Of a DNA stretch of 64,000 nucleotides, positions 1 through 11,800 are shown piece after piece (the first letter of the stretch is position 1; every line of letters starts with the position of its first letter). This DNA is from Annona cherimola. Taxonomy: Eukaryota > Streptophyta > Magnoliopsida > Magnoliales > Annonaceae. Under the pieces are notes generated by a model. It saw only the letters and a program-made list of their open reading frames with translations, did not search any database and was not told the DNA's origin. A program made the position numbers and the translations under genes. The stretch covers positions 38,791,452-38,855,451 of the forward strand of contig CM059972.1 in the NCBI GenBank assembly GCA_030490835.1, read 5' to 3'.

Positions 1-308
1 GGAAAATATTTATAAGTAAATTTAAAATTTATATATTTAACTACGTAAGATAATATTAATAAGTAACATTGTAATTTTATTATTCGTGAAATAATATTAC
101 AATTTTAAACATATATATTACAATAACCAAATTACAATATTGTTCACTTTTGAATATGAAAATATTAATATCTAATTATAGTTAAATATATAAAGTGAAA
201 ATTTTAATAACACATTTACTTAATATAATTATTTATACTTAATTTGTTATAAATCAATTTAAATATATTTTTGAAATTTATACCTACTTAATATAATTAT
301 TCATGAGA
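1..308. other. AT-rich intergenic DNA
   Basis: No gene is visible. The stretch is very AT-rich. A segment around 225-290 reappears in similar form at about 685-750, on the other side of the MITE, so the MITE sits between two related AT-rich repeats. Confidence 0.6.
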
Positions 309-684
309 AATGATCGTATTAGCCCGAGATAATTAAATACTTTGCTTTAGCCCACCCAAAAAACTCATTTAAAATATTTTTTCCTTCATACGCTTGTTTA
401 TCTAAGTGTATTTAACATATAAGCAAATTTTATCATTTTTTGATATGTGTATATATTTCTTTGAGATTTTTAAACATATATATGTATATATGTATTTAAA
501 ATACCCTTATATTTTAAAAGCTCGAAAAAAATATATATACATATCCAAAAATGATAAAACTTAGTTTCTATGTTAAATACATTTATATTAACAAGTTTAC
601 GAGGAAAATAAAAAAAAAGTGTTTTGAATGAATTTTTTTTAAGTAGGCTAAGACATTTACTTAGCCCGGGCTAACAGGATCATT
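309..684. mobile_element. Foldback MITE, about 376 bp
   Basis: The ends are AATGATC (309-315) and GATCATT (678-684). Reading inward, both arms run TTAGCCC, then a TTTAGCCCAC/CTTAGCCTAC block, then AAAAAA, TCATTT/TCATTC, TGTATTTAACATA and TTTTATCATTTTT. Almost the whole element is therefore one imperfect palindrome with arms near 185 bp and no coding capacity. This fits a non-autonomous DNA transposon of the foldback or long-TIR type. I see no clear target-site duplication, so the superfamily is open. Confidence 0.8.
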
Positions 685-810
685 TGTCATTATTTATACT
701 TAATTTGTTTTAAATAAATTTAATAATTAATATATTTTTGAAATTTATTTCATATAGAATTATAAATTTACATTTTAATGTTAAATATGCAAACAATATT
801 TTAGATATAA

Positions 811-1023
811 CATGTTAATATAGCTTCGAATGGAGTTCATCTGAGAGATCGTGTTAAAAATTTAGAAGCATCAGTGAAAGCGGATATGAGTCGTACAACA
901 TGCGTGTCTTGTGGTAATACAATTGCCATGGAAATAGCAATGAGCTATGCAAATCCACTTCCAATTAATTGCAGCATCAACTTCAAATGCTTTGGGAGCA
1001 AAATACTAAGTGGGTATTTCTAA
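811..1023 (+). other. Orphan open frame, 70 codons, no start ATG
   Basis: The frame is open from just after a TAA at 808-810 to a TAA at 1021-1023. It reads like real protein, with a charged helical stretch (RDRVKNLEASVKAD) followed by cysteines (TTCVSCGN). It has no in-frame initiating ATG near its start and no recognisable partner exon. It could be an exon of a decayed gene or a transposon fragment. I do not recognise a family. Confidence 0.25.
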
Positions 1024-2384
1024 GGGTGGTCTGGGTTTTCCAAAATTCCGTACTATCTAATTTTGGGTCGAGTTAAGCCGGTACTCATCGATATTGTGTA
1101 CTTTTCTAGAAGCCCAAAACTAAGTTATTTTGGTGCCAAACCAGTCCGCATCAGTCAAAAGCAGCCTAGTGTGTGCCCCTAGCTGGAAGCATTGCCTTCA
1201 TAGCAAGATCTCCATTGTCTTCAATAACTAGTAGCAGCTTCTTCTCCAATAAGTTAGCTAAACTTATTAGGTTTATTTCATCTATAAATATATGTTTAAT
1301 AGGCCTTAAAAGGCATCAAAGTTAGTTTATTATAAACATCTATGTTCTCTGGTTTCTCGAATTCTCTCCTTCTTCTTCTTTTATTTCTTTAATCTTCTCT
1401 TCTTTCTCTGCCTACAACTTTTTTATTGTTTCTTCCCTCATTATTCTACTTGTGAGGATCTTTCCCCATTCTTCTATCTTCTTCTCTACTTATTTCTTTC
1501 TCCTGCCTTTTCTCTCTCCTACTTGATCTGTGGTTTCTTTTTACTCTTCCCTTCTTTCTCTATTAAGAGTATCTTCCCTTTTTCTTCCAAAGTCTTCCCT
1601 TTTATTGATTTAGGGCATCCTGTCCTACATGAAAAAAAATTTTGGGCTAGACAATTTTAGCCTAGCTAATTGTCCAAAGTGGTATGTATGCACTCAATAA
1701 TCAATACTCAACAGGCTTATCAGATGTGCAATCTACGATCACAAATTACACCAGCAAGTCAGTCAAAACATAACCCAGTTGGAGGGCACTTCATCATCTG
1801 AAAGCAAGCAATGTTTCTTATGTAATTATAAACGAGAATGCTTCTATGAAACCCATGTAACCCCCTCCCCCCTCCTCATTTTTAATATTTTTTTTATCTT
1901 TGATGGAAAATCTAGTCTATCTAGTATATTTAGCATCATTAATATTACCATGGAAACCCTTTCATTTATCTAATATCACTTTGCATTGGTCCCATCTACA
2001 AATGTGTAAAATCAATGTAACAAAATGATTTAATGCTAAATATCAATTCAAAGTAGTATTTACTATGCAAATAAATGATTTTATAAAGTATTATTACATT
2101 TTAATCGTATATGAATGGATCTAAATATTTTCTCTAATTTACACATGAATATATCTTTTTTAAGCAAATATGGCCCATGTACATATTTGATTTGGATGAA
2201 ACTAGGTCTCCGGTTAAACAAATAATGTTAATTAAAATTAATGGATTTGATTTTGAATTGATCGTCAATACATTAAAAATGCAGTCAGTTACATGGAACC
2301 ACTTTTGCATAAATCTGCAACAAATGAAGAACAAGAAGCAAGCAATGTTTCTTATGTAAATCATAAATCTGCAACAAACGAAGA
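1024..2384. other. Intergenic stretch with a CT-rich tract and small direct repeats
   Basis: No supported gene. About 1345-1610 is strongly pyrimidine-rich (TCTTCTTCTT, CTTTCTC runs). A 24 bp direct repeat beginning AAGCAAGCAATG occurs at 1802-1825 and 2336-2359. A second pair, about 29 bp starting CATAAATCTGCAAC, is at 2309-2337 and 2363-2392. This is the 3' flank of the minus-strand gene. Confidence 0.5.
1980..2175 (+). repeat. Dispersed repeat R2, copy 1
   Basis: This AT-rich segment resembles 6555-6785 and 17130-17350. All three run CATCT, ATGTG.AAA, AAATTGTTTAA-like, AAATGATT..ATAAA.TATTAT, TTCTAAT and ATGAATATAT in the same order. No open frame. Probably a dispersed non-coding transposon family. 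Confidence 0.45.
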
Positions 2385-2618
2385 TCAAGAATAGATTGAA
2401 CTCACGTGGATGCCCTCGGAATCAGACAAATCTACCTCTAGATTTTCATTTCCCTCTGGTGAACATTTCTCAACCATCTCCATCTGTGAAGCTCCTGGAA
2501 TTATTTTCTGGAATCCAATAGTTACAGAAGAAGTTAATACTATCGGAAAGCATTCAAATCCTTTTTTCAAATGAAAATTGTTATCATCTATTGCTTCATC
2601 CACAAAAACAGCTGAAAA
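2385..2618 (-). other. In-frame extension beyond the stop of the membrane-protein gene
   Basis: The reading frame of exon 6 continues without interruption for 78 codons after the TAA, ending at 2385. The acidic extension includes VDLSDSEG. A TTTTCAG acceptor ends at 2612. Splicing it to a GT inside exon 6 (AG/GTTCTA, giving a 66 nt intron, or GTGAGA further up) keeps the frame and removes the stop, because exon and extension share a frame. It may be the true C-terminus in an alternative transcript. Confidence 0.45.
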
Positions 2619-2813
2619 TTAAAAAGGGCTTACAGTCTCAACAGCAGGATTGGTACTTCTATTGATATTTATAGAACCTGATGTACTTGGTGTTTTCTTC
2701 CTAAGTGATCCAAATCCACGAATAGAATCCAATATAGAATGCTCCTTTGCAAAGTATTTGTTCTCACCATCCAGATTATTAGGACCCCAAGTGTACATCA
2801 CATATCTCCTCAA
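2619..2813 (-). CDS. Exon 6 (last modelled exon) of the membrane-protein gene
   Basis: It begins after an ACTAG-type acceptor with LRRYVMYTWGP and runs to a TAA at 2619-2621. The last codons (VSPF) read over a GTAAGC...TTTTCAG pair only 22 nt apart, too short to be an intron. The same frame then reopens, so either the protein ends here, the TAA is a recent nonsense change, or a longer intron removes it. Confidence 0.65.
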   Translation of the reverse strand: MRRYVMYTWGPNNLDGENKYFAKEHSILDSIRGFGSLRKKTPSTSGSININRSTNPAVETVSPF

Positions 2814-5800
2814 CTAGACAAAAATTTAAGCATTATTAACAGACTATTATAATGTTACTAACGGTAAAGAAATACGCAAAATTAAATTTTCCCTAGATGA
2901 AAAGACATACCTTGTCCCAATGCAATTGAGCTCTCCTCCTACTTCTTATGCTGCGTAACATGATATCTTCATTCCGGAGTTTCTTAATTCTGTATTCAAA
3001 CTGTGGATTGCAAAGTCAAGGGCAATACTTTTTAACCTACCCAATTATATATTTAATCCTCAAAAAATGAGAACATTGCTGTCAAGAAAAGGTGTTAATG
3101 TATAAAACTTTTCCAGCTTCCAATGGCTACTACCATTCAGTTTTCTAGAAATTTCTACCTTCCTTAAATTAGAAGATCAAATAAGTAGATCCTCTAACAA
3201 ATAAAGAATAGAAAAAGCATTCAACTCCCATCATATAGCTGTGATCCCAAAGATGGACCACATGATAACTCTTGTTGAATGTGATAGATAATGGGCCACC
3301 ACTGCCTTCCAAGAACCATCAGAAATTAGGAACTGATTCTTAGGGTGGCATGGGGCATGATTCTTAGGGTGATTGCATGTGACTGTTGAATGACATGAAT
3401 ATACGAATAGGCGTCCTGCAGGCATTTTCATCCTCCAGACAGACCAATAGCATGCTTGTGAAATTGACAAAGAGAAAAATTCTGCAAATACACTGTCAAG
3501 ACTGATTTTCGAGCTTAAAAGATTAATGTTTACACTGCATCTGGTGGAAGAACTTCAGAAAATTTCAAGCTTGTGCAAGAAATGTTGCAAAACCCTTAAA
3601 ATTTCCAGCAACATTGTTGAGTTTGGTAGTAAAAACAACAGATAAGGGCTATATTACTCGAGGAAAAATTGCAGTTCACTGAAACTTGTAAGGCTGGTGT
3701 CAAGGATGTCAAAAATGGGCAAAGAAGGAAATATATCTTACTAAAACTGAAATACAGGAATTCAGAAATGAAAGTACCACCCGTGTTTACCTACTGCAAG
3801 AAAATATACAGTTTAGCTTAGGGGAGAAGAGGTATTCATTAGTCATGAGGTATAGTGATTGAGTTGCCTTTTGCCATATCCCAAGGACAATTTTTTTTTT
3901 CTGAACACAAGGACATAATTGTTGAATCGGAAGATTTTAGCAAAGAGACTCATGTTGCTCGTATAAAAAAATAAATTTAGATAACAAGGTTATGATAATT
4001 CCTGGATCAAGCAGTTTTGCTTACAATGCAATTCCCTTGTTACGATTGTGTGTTGTATGGACTATGTGGAGTACACTTTTTCAATGAATAAAACATACAA
4101 GACAACCTACGCGATAATGTTGACTCTTTGACCATTGAAAATTGATCATCTAAAAATTGAACTTAGAATTTTTTTTTCTATAAGCTTTTAATTTAAAAAC
4201 CCATGTAAGTGGGATGGTTAGAAGGACAGTGCTTTGATTAACAGATAGAGCAGCAAGTCAACACCTACCTTAGTCAGCAAATATCAAATCCTTCGCCTTT
4301 CGCTTTATAAGCCATAATTGACTTGAAAGTTGAAAGTGGGAGAGCAGGAATGCTTTTTTAAGGCCGTGAAAAGAAGAGGAGGAGGAAGGAGAGAAACCAA
4401 TAAGAGGCTTATAGTAGATTTTATGAGTAATCTGCAAAAGAAAAAGCATGACTACTGTATTCTACCTTCATTTCTACATTTAGAGGTAAGCAGGAATTTT
4501 AATTGTAATTATTTAGGGTACTTTGATGAATAGCCATGAGATAGTTATCATGATTATTTAGGATAATGTGAGGCTAAATGTTTTATTTTCTTGGAAGGCT
4601 AGAGGAATTCTGTTGCAACATAAATCATCATCATCACCATTCATCATCACCATTGATAGGTCCGAAATTCGTATAGGGTTCCACTCAACCAAATTAAGGG
4701 CCTTAATCATCAAAGGTGGAAAATGGGGTAAAAGACGTAGGAGTTAGGCCAAGGTTCTACTATTGAGAGTGGCTAATATGTTCCTACCTATGTACATCAA
4801 ACCATTTAATCATTGATTGAACTCCCCCCATCGAAAGGGATGTCTACTAGTTTTTATATACGGGTTATGTAAGGGTGGCATGTGCTTGATATCAAGGGTG
4901 AATATGCATTCGTTTCTATCAGATTCCTTATAGGATGACGTGTCTACTCTTGATTAGCCGAACACCAGATGAGGTCTGATGTGGGCGGCTTATAATGAGT
5001 GAGCCAACTTCGACCTCTATAACAGTCGGTATCGCATTTAATCTCGAGGGATGCTGCATTAATTAGATTCCTCAAAAGAGAAGCTTTATTTACATCACGA
5101 TGACATCATGGTGTCAGTCTGACCATCCTCTTTTAGTAGGTAGGTTGATTCTCTTCAAAGGTACAAGTAGAGTTGAGGGTTGCTCCTAAGTATGAGGGCT
5201 TTCGGCTTTGTCTCATTAATCATCATCATATGTCATTTCTCACTTAAGTGAGGTCAGCTACATGGATTTTGCTACGCCATTCTTGAAAATCAATATTAAG
5301 TTTTCAGTAATATTTAATATTTTCATACTTTGTTTAATTACTTTCATCCGTATTTTCTTCGATCTTCCTCTCATTCTCTTACCATCTTCTAATTCAAACA
5401 AACTAAACTCTCCCAATTTGTGTCATTCCAGGTCTCCATTTAACATGACAAAACCACCTTAGTCTATTTTTCCTCATTTTATCACATATTATTTTTACTT
5501 CCAGACATCACGAGTTATTTTATTTCTAATTTTATTTTTTCTTGTTTTACCATTCATCTACCTTAGCATTTCATTTCTATTTTTATATGTATGTTGTTCT
5601 TTAACTGCCTGACATTTTGCTTCATAAAATTTCCATTTCAATTTAATTGAAACTTCATGGTCACATAAAATTCCTAAAACTCTTCATCATTTCCTTTATC
5701 GCATTTGTTGCATTCTATTTATGATATCTTTCTCTATTTCGCTATTTTCTTAAACTGTTGATTCCAAATACAGAAAGTGATAAGCTTTTAGTATTACTTA

Positions 5801-8800
5801 ATTGGTTCCTCATCTAGGTGATCACAATTATCAAAGTTGTATTTCATATATTCAATTTTGGTGTGACCAATTCTAAAACCACTAGATCGTAGGGCATCTT
5901 TTCACTTGTTTAATGTCAAATTTACTTCTCCAATTTCATCTATTAGAACCATAACATCTATCAAAACTTGAATAAATAAATTTGTGCATGTGTTTAAAAG
6001 CATGCAGTAGCAAGGATGAATCGATAACCCAATTTCGAGAATAATTACGTGGGAGTAATGACCAATTTCTTTCTTGCATACCACTCCTAATCAAACATAT
6101 ATATTTTTTATATAATATGGTTCAACAAGGTGGCTAAGTGACAAACATGCTTGCCACTCCATTTCAATCTTACAATCTTAGTGCTGAAAAAGATGGGTTA
6201 GGATTTTTTGAAGTTTCTGCAAGATCCACCCAAGCATTAGAATTTCTACATGTAGACCTTTGTAGAGAAAATTACAAATCAATCACCTATTATTACATTT
6301 TTACCAAACAACCCAACTTTTTCTATTATGACCTATATATTATAATCATTGTTTTAAATTTTCCATACAACTGCCCTACCTATTTTATCTTTATCATTTT
6401 TAATCTTAATCATTACTCCTATCACATCACATCACATCACTCTTCAATTTTTCAAATTTTTTCATATAAATTTTGCCATTTTTTTAACTTTAGTACTAAA
6501 CGAACCCTTAGAATCATTTATTTAACTAAAAAAATCAAGTTTCATCTAAATCAAAGGTATGTATAGGTCCCATCTTAAAATGTGTTAAATTATTTAATAA
6601 AATTGTTTAATTCATGTACCAATTCTAAAACTATATTTTTCACATCTAAACTAAAAAATTAGTAACATATGGATAAATGATTCCATAAAATATTATTAAA
6701 TTCTAATGTATTTGTAGCTGAATTTCACCATTGCTCATAATTTATGCATGAATATATATTTTTGAGCAAAATGTTGCCCACCCACAACCTTGATTGTAAT
6801 GATTTTTTGGTTCCATGATAAAACAAATGATGTTACATCAAGCAAATGGTTGGTTTTTATTTAATCTTCAAAAATGAGCTACATCCATAGGGTTACACAA
6901 ATAACATCAATTTAACCTGAGTTAAATTGAAGTGGGATGTGATAACTTTATGAAAATAGATTTATTAAGGCTCCTTTTCTACCAATTTTGAATACTAGTT
7001 CGCGAGAAACATGTAAATTCTAATAGGATTTGCATTAGTTTGCATCGGTCATGTATTTCTTGCATCTTGTGTAGTTTCCATGCATTTCTAGTGTGTAATT
7101 CATTTATAATCCATTTCATTTCAAATTATTTTGATTTACTAGATTAAATTAGATTGCATTTACTTGTTTATGTTTGGTTTTGCTTTTTTTTTTTTAAGGA
7201 AATTTCGGTGAGCAACATGCAAATTAAGAGAACAAAAGATGGAAAAAGAAAGAAATCGCTTGGAGTTGTCAAAGCGCAGCTCTGGCACCAGTAAGGTTGT
7301 GGATGTGGCCAACAATTCCACCACCTCACAAAAATTGCAATACCAGCTGTCCAGCAAGGTCGTGGCCGTAGCCACAAGCGCCGCGGCCACAAAGGTTATG
7401 TGTGTGAATTTTGCACATGTACAAAGCTATTTTGAGCCACTATATAAATTCATCTCTTTGGGTTTCTAAAAGAAAGGGGGAAGGAGGACATGAAGGGAGA
7501 GAGAAGAGAGCTAAGAAGAGATGCTTTTGAAGGGAAAAGGAAGAGAAAAAGCATCAAGAAGAGGAATCCACTTGGGTTTTCATTCCTTTCTCTTTTTTTT
7601 CTTTTTCTTTGCTCCATATCTTCTAACTTTTGTTGGATATGTGTTTAGGGAGCTTTCTCTTGGGTTTTTTTATGTTAATCATGAGCTAAACTTCATTTAG
7701 GGTTATGGAACTCATAATGTATTCATGACTTCATATTTTGTTCCTACTTCATTTTCTATGATTGGATTATCCATTTAATTTGAGTTTAATGCTTCTAAAA
7801 GTTTGGCCATTTCGTGAAATGATGTAGGTGCCCATGTAATGCTGGGAAAAGCAAGCTTGAGGTCAGACCTAGGTTGAATGGCATGAGTTCAACACACTAC
7901 GCTAGGGTTCTTGTATCTTGGCTATTGGTTGAGTTGATTTATTAGTCCGGATAGAAATATACCGACTAATCTCATGTAATCATGTGTAAGGCTTGTTTAA
8001 CATGCAAGAATCTACCTTCGTCCTCATACAGATATATAAAGTTTGGAAATTGGTTGCTTTGGAAATTGGTTGCTAAGATTATATATGTTAGAAGACATGT
8101 ATAATTAATGTAGTGCCTTAGATTAATAATCCACCTAAGAAAATCAATAGGGAACAAATAAAAGCTCATGTAAAATGTGTTGAGGGAAATCACAGCCTTA
8201 AGTACCCTAATACTTAAGGTCGCCACCCTTAATCGTTGTCAATTACCGGTCTCATTACTTTAAAATCTAAAAGTGACCAATTGGTAATAAAATGAGAGAA
8301 AATAGATTATGATGGTTTGGTCATGTTAAAAGGAGGTCTGAAATGACACCGATTAGGAGGACAGAGTCTATCCAAGTAGAAGGTGGTAGGAGAATGAAAA
8401 TAAGACCCAAAAAATCATGGACGAAGTAATTAAACAAGATTTAAAAATATTACAAATTACTGAAAATTTAATCTTAAATCATCAAGAATGACGCAACATA
8501 ATCATGCAACTGACCCCACCTAGGTGAGAAATGGCTTATGATGATGATGAAGATGATTACTTTAAAATTTAATTATTTCTTTTCTCATCAATGTAATCTC
8601 ATATTATTTGAATCAACTTTTAAGTGCCATTTTCGATATTGGATTATAACTTATTTAGTTTGCTTTGTCATGGGAACGATCTCGTACTCATCTTTTTATT
8701 ACTTGAGCAACACGTGTACTTCCGTTGTAAGCCAATACATTAGTTTTGAAGTAGCTTTTATCAGAATAATAGGTCAAATATCAACTTCTCATGACCAATA

Positions 8801-11800
8801 ACAATGCATGAGAGATTATGCATACAATGCCAAAAACTTTAGCATGATTTATGAAAACTATGTAGTAATTAATATAAACATTCATAAACAAGATCACTTA
8901 GTAGATAAGGTTTTTAATGATTTAGAAGCTCATCATAGTTGTCTTAAAATAAATAAGAGAATAAATTATCAAAATTAAAGATTTGTGTAATAATTTATAA
9001 CTAAAATAATAACATTTTGATATTACCAATAAATTAGGAATAATATCAATAATATCTCTAATAATAATAAACTAGAGATAATATTGGCTTTTGAAGATAC
9101 TATCAATAATATTGTTCACATTGTTGACAGAATTAGGTAAGCGATAAAAATATTTGTTTCCTATAAGATGATTTACCAGCCATTTCCTAAAAAATAACAA
9201 CATAGAGGAGATTCATGTGGTAGAAAACATTTGTACAAAATGCATTTACATAGAGAAGCATATAGTGTGCAAATGGTTGGAGTGAAGTGCCCATGACAAC
9301 ATTAGAGCTTCTTACACAATCATTTCAGTTAAAGAAGAAGAAAAAGAAATTTGTCTCCATAACATTAGTTGCATGGCAAATGAGTTATGCTAACTAGCAT
9401 TATTTGTTGCCATAAATAAGCTAATTAGTCTAATTGTTAAATCTTGTAGTGGACAAATAATACAAAGAAAAACATAACAAATATCAGCAAGTCACCCAAT
9501 CAAGAAAATGTGGAAAACCAAGTAGATGCATATACGAAAACGTTTAGATGAGTGGTACAACCAGTAACTTACTTGTATTAAGAAGCAAAAGAAAATGGCA
9601 ACGCTCAATGCAAACAGACCACCAACATTTGCAAGAAAGCCCACTGCACATGAGAAATGAAACAAAGATAAACCACGCAAAACAAAACAAACAAGGATGA
9701 ATGCATGTCTTAGGGAAGGAAAGGAGAAAAACAAAACATTTTGCCAACACAATAAACTCGATGGATGACTGTGAACCTTTAAAATCCGCACAGTACTTCA
9801 ACTATAGGATTGAATATCCTAGTTCAGATAATCAATTGGCTTTTAGAAATCTCCGAATTCAGAGGTCTTCTCTCTAGTAACCAAAATATGATCTCAAGAA
9901 TCAAAAAAGATGTCAGAGCCCACTCTGGGGGTTCATACAACAATAGGCTGGTAGATTGAGAATACGAACGTACACTGCAAAATTGTTACCATGTATAAAA
10001 TGAGGAAGTGAGAGCATAGTTGGCAAAGGCGCACGTAGGCATAAAGTACATCTAGGTGCACCAACGCAAGGCACACAAATTTAAGAAGGCGCAAGGAGGC
10101 GCGCACCTTCACCGCAAACACAAGGCACACACTTTAATACCTCCGCAAAGGCTATCTGTTTTTAAATGAAAAAAGATTTGATTAAAAAAATAGAAGGGGC
10201 TTAAGATCAGAGAAGCCTTATTCGAAACCACGAACAAGGTTGTCCCTTTCTGCCATGGAAAAGGGCCAAAAAAAAAAAAAAACAACAAAAAAGAATAGAA
10301 GACAAAGTGAAGAAGGAGATGGTTGCTACTTTTGTGTCTTCGATTGTTGCTACATAAGGTTGCTATTGCTTCTTCTTCGTCACTCTCCTGCTGCCACTTT
10401 TGCTTCTCCTCCTCTTCCTTCTCCTTCACTTTCTCCTTCTTCTACTAATGGCAGCTGCCCTTACTGGCCATTTTTTAGCTACAATTAGCTGTTGGTAATA
10501 CAGCCGCCAACTACTTTTTTTCTCCTATTAGCCACAACCCACACCTTGTTTTATTTTTCTTTTCTCTTTACCCTACTTCCTTTTTTTTGTCCCAAACACC
10601 ACAACCCACCACCTTTTTTTTTCTTTACTCTGTTTCCTCCTACAGCAGCTGGCCTCTTTTCTTTTTTTTTCTTTTTTTTTTTTTTTTTTATTGCTGCTTT
10701 CTCATGTTAATCATATGCCTAGGTCACACGTCCTTTTTTTTCTTGGCTATTGCCTTCTCAAATGAATTAACCTATTAAAGTATTAGAATTTAGACTATTA
10801 GTGCAATAATGTTGAATGGTGTTTTTGAAAATTGGAAATGTTAGAATGTTGATATTATTCTATGCTGCTGATTGAAAATCTCTGACGTTGCTTATTGAAA
10901 AATGTTGTTATGTTGATTGAGAATACATTCATATATTATTCTCTAATGCTAATTGAAAATTGCTGATGTTGCTGATTGAATCTGATGATAGTTTTGAACA
11001 ATATTAATCTATTAAAATGGGATTTATGATTGTTATATGGTAGGTAATAGGTCCGAAATTGATCTAGGATTTGGCTAAACCAAATTAAGGGCCTTAATAA
11101 TCGAAGGTGGAAAATGGGGTAAAAGAGACAAGTGTTTGACGTGGAAAAAGTGATCCACCAACACAAGATCACAATAAAAAAAGACTATGGGACCAATGAA
11201 GCCGAGGTTCCACTATTGAGATTTGGAAGATAAAACCAAGTGAAAGTACAAGGCTAGTATGTTCTGCCTGTCTGTGAAGATCAATCCATTGAATCATAGA
11301 TCAACTGCCCCACCTCCCCCCTCTCCCTCTTCTTCAAGAATGTCTTCTAGTTTTTATACATGGTTTGTACAAGGATAGCATGTGCTTGATGCCAAGGGTG
11401 AATATGCAATCAACTCCATCAGATTCTTTATAAGGTGACGTGTTTGTTTTTTATTAGCCAAACGTCAGACAATGTCTAATGTGAGCGGCTTATGACAAAT
11501 AAGCCAGCTTCAGTCTCTATAATTATTGGTGTCGCATTTAATGCTGAGTGGTTTCGTTCAACCCGAGGGCTACTGCATTAATTAGCTTCCTTGAACACAG
11601 AGCTTTGGTTACGTCAACACGACATCATGGTGTCATTCTGACCATCTTTTTCAGCAGGAGGGTCGATTCTCTCCAAAGGTATAAGTTGAATCGAAAATTT
11701 CTCTTAAGTTCAAGGGGTTCAGATTCACCTTCATGGGTAGCTAGGTATCCTTCTTCAGATCGACAATCCTAATTTTTCAAGAGAGTTTTATCAATCCATC

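Larger units (their letters stand above)
3001..9572 (-). other. Intron 4 of the membrane-protein gene, filled with repeats
   Basis: 6.6 kb between exon 5 and exon 4. It contains an unclassified repeat (R1), two opposed RTE-like LINE fragments, an M2 MITE, an R2 repeat and short TCATCA microsatellite runs at 4626-4655. About 7390-7950 has a purine-rich start followed by a segment that may be old LTR-like DNA. I see nothing gene-like at 3010-4600 or 8560-9570. Confidence 0.6.

Noticed and set aside
2612..2633. A 22 nt intron with GTAAGC and TTTTCAG ends
   Set aside because: Too short for any known plant intron, and its removal shifts the frame into an early stop.
3231..3470. An extra exon between exons 4 and 5
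   Set aside because: Exons 4 and 5 already join in phase 0 at good splice sites, and this ORF has no matching borders.
10109..10778. ORFs rich in Phe, Leu and Ser near the T tracts
   Set aside because: They are translations of poly-T and CTT runs and overlap on both strands.
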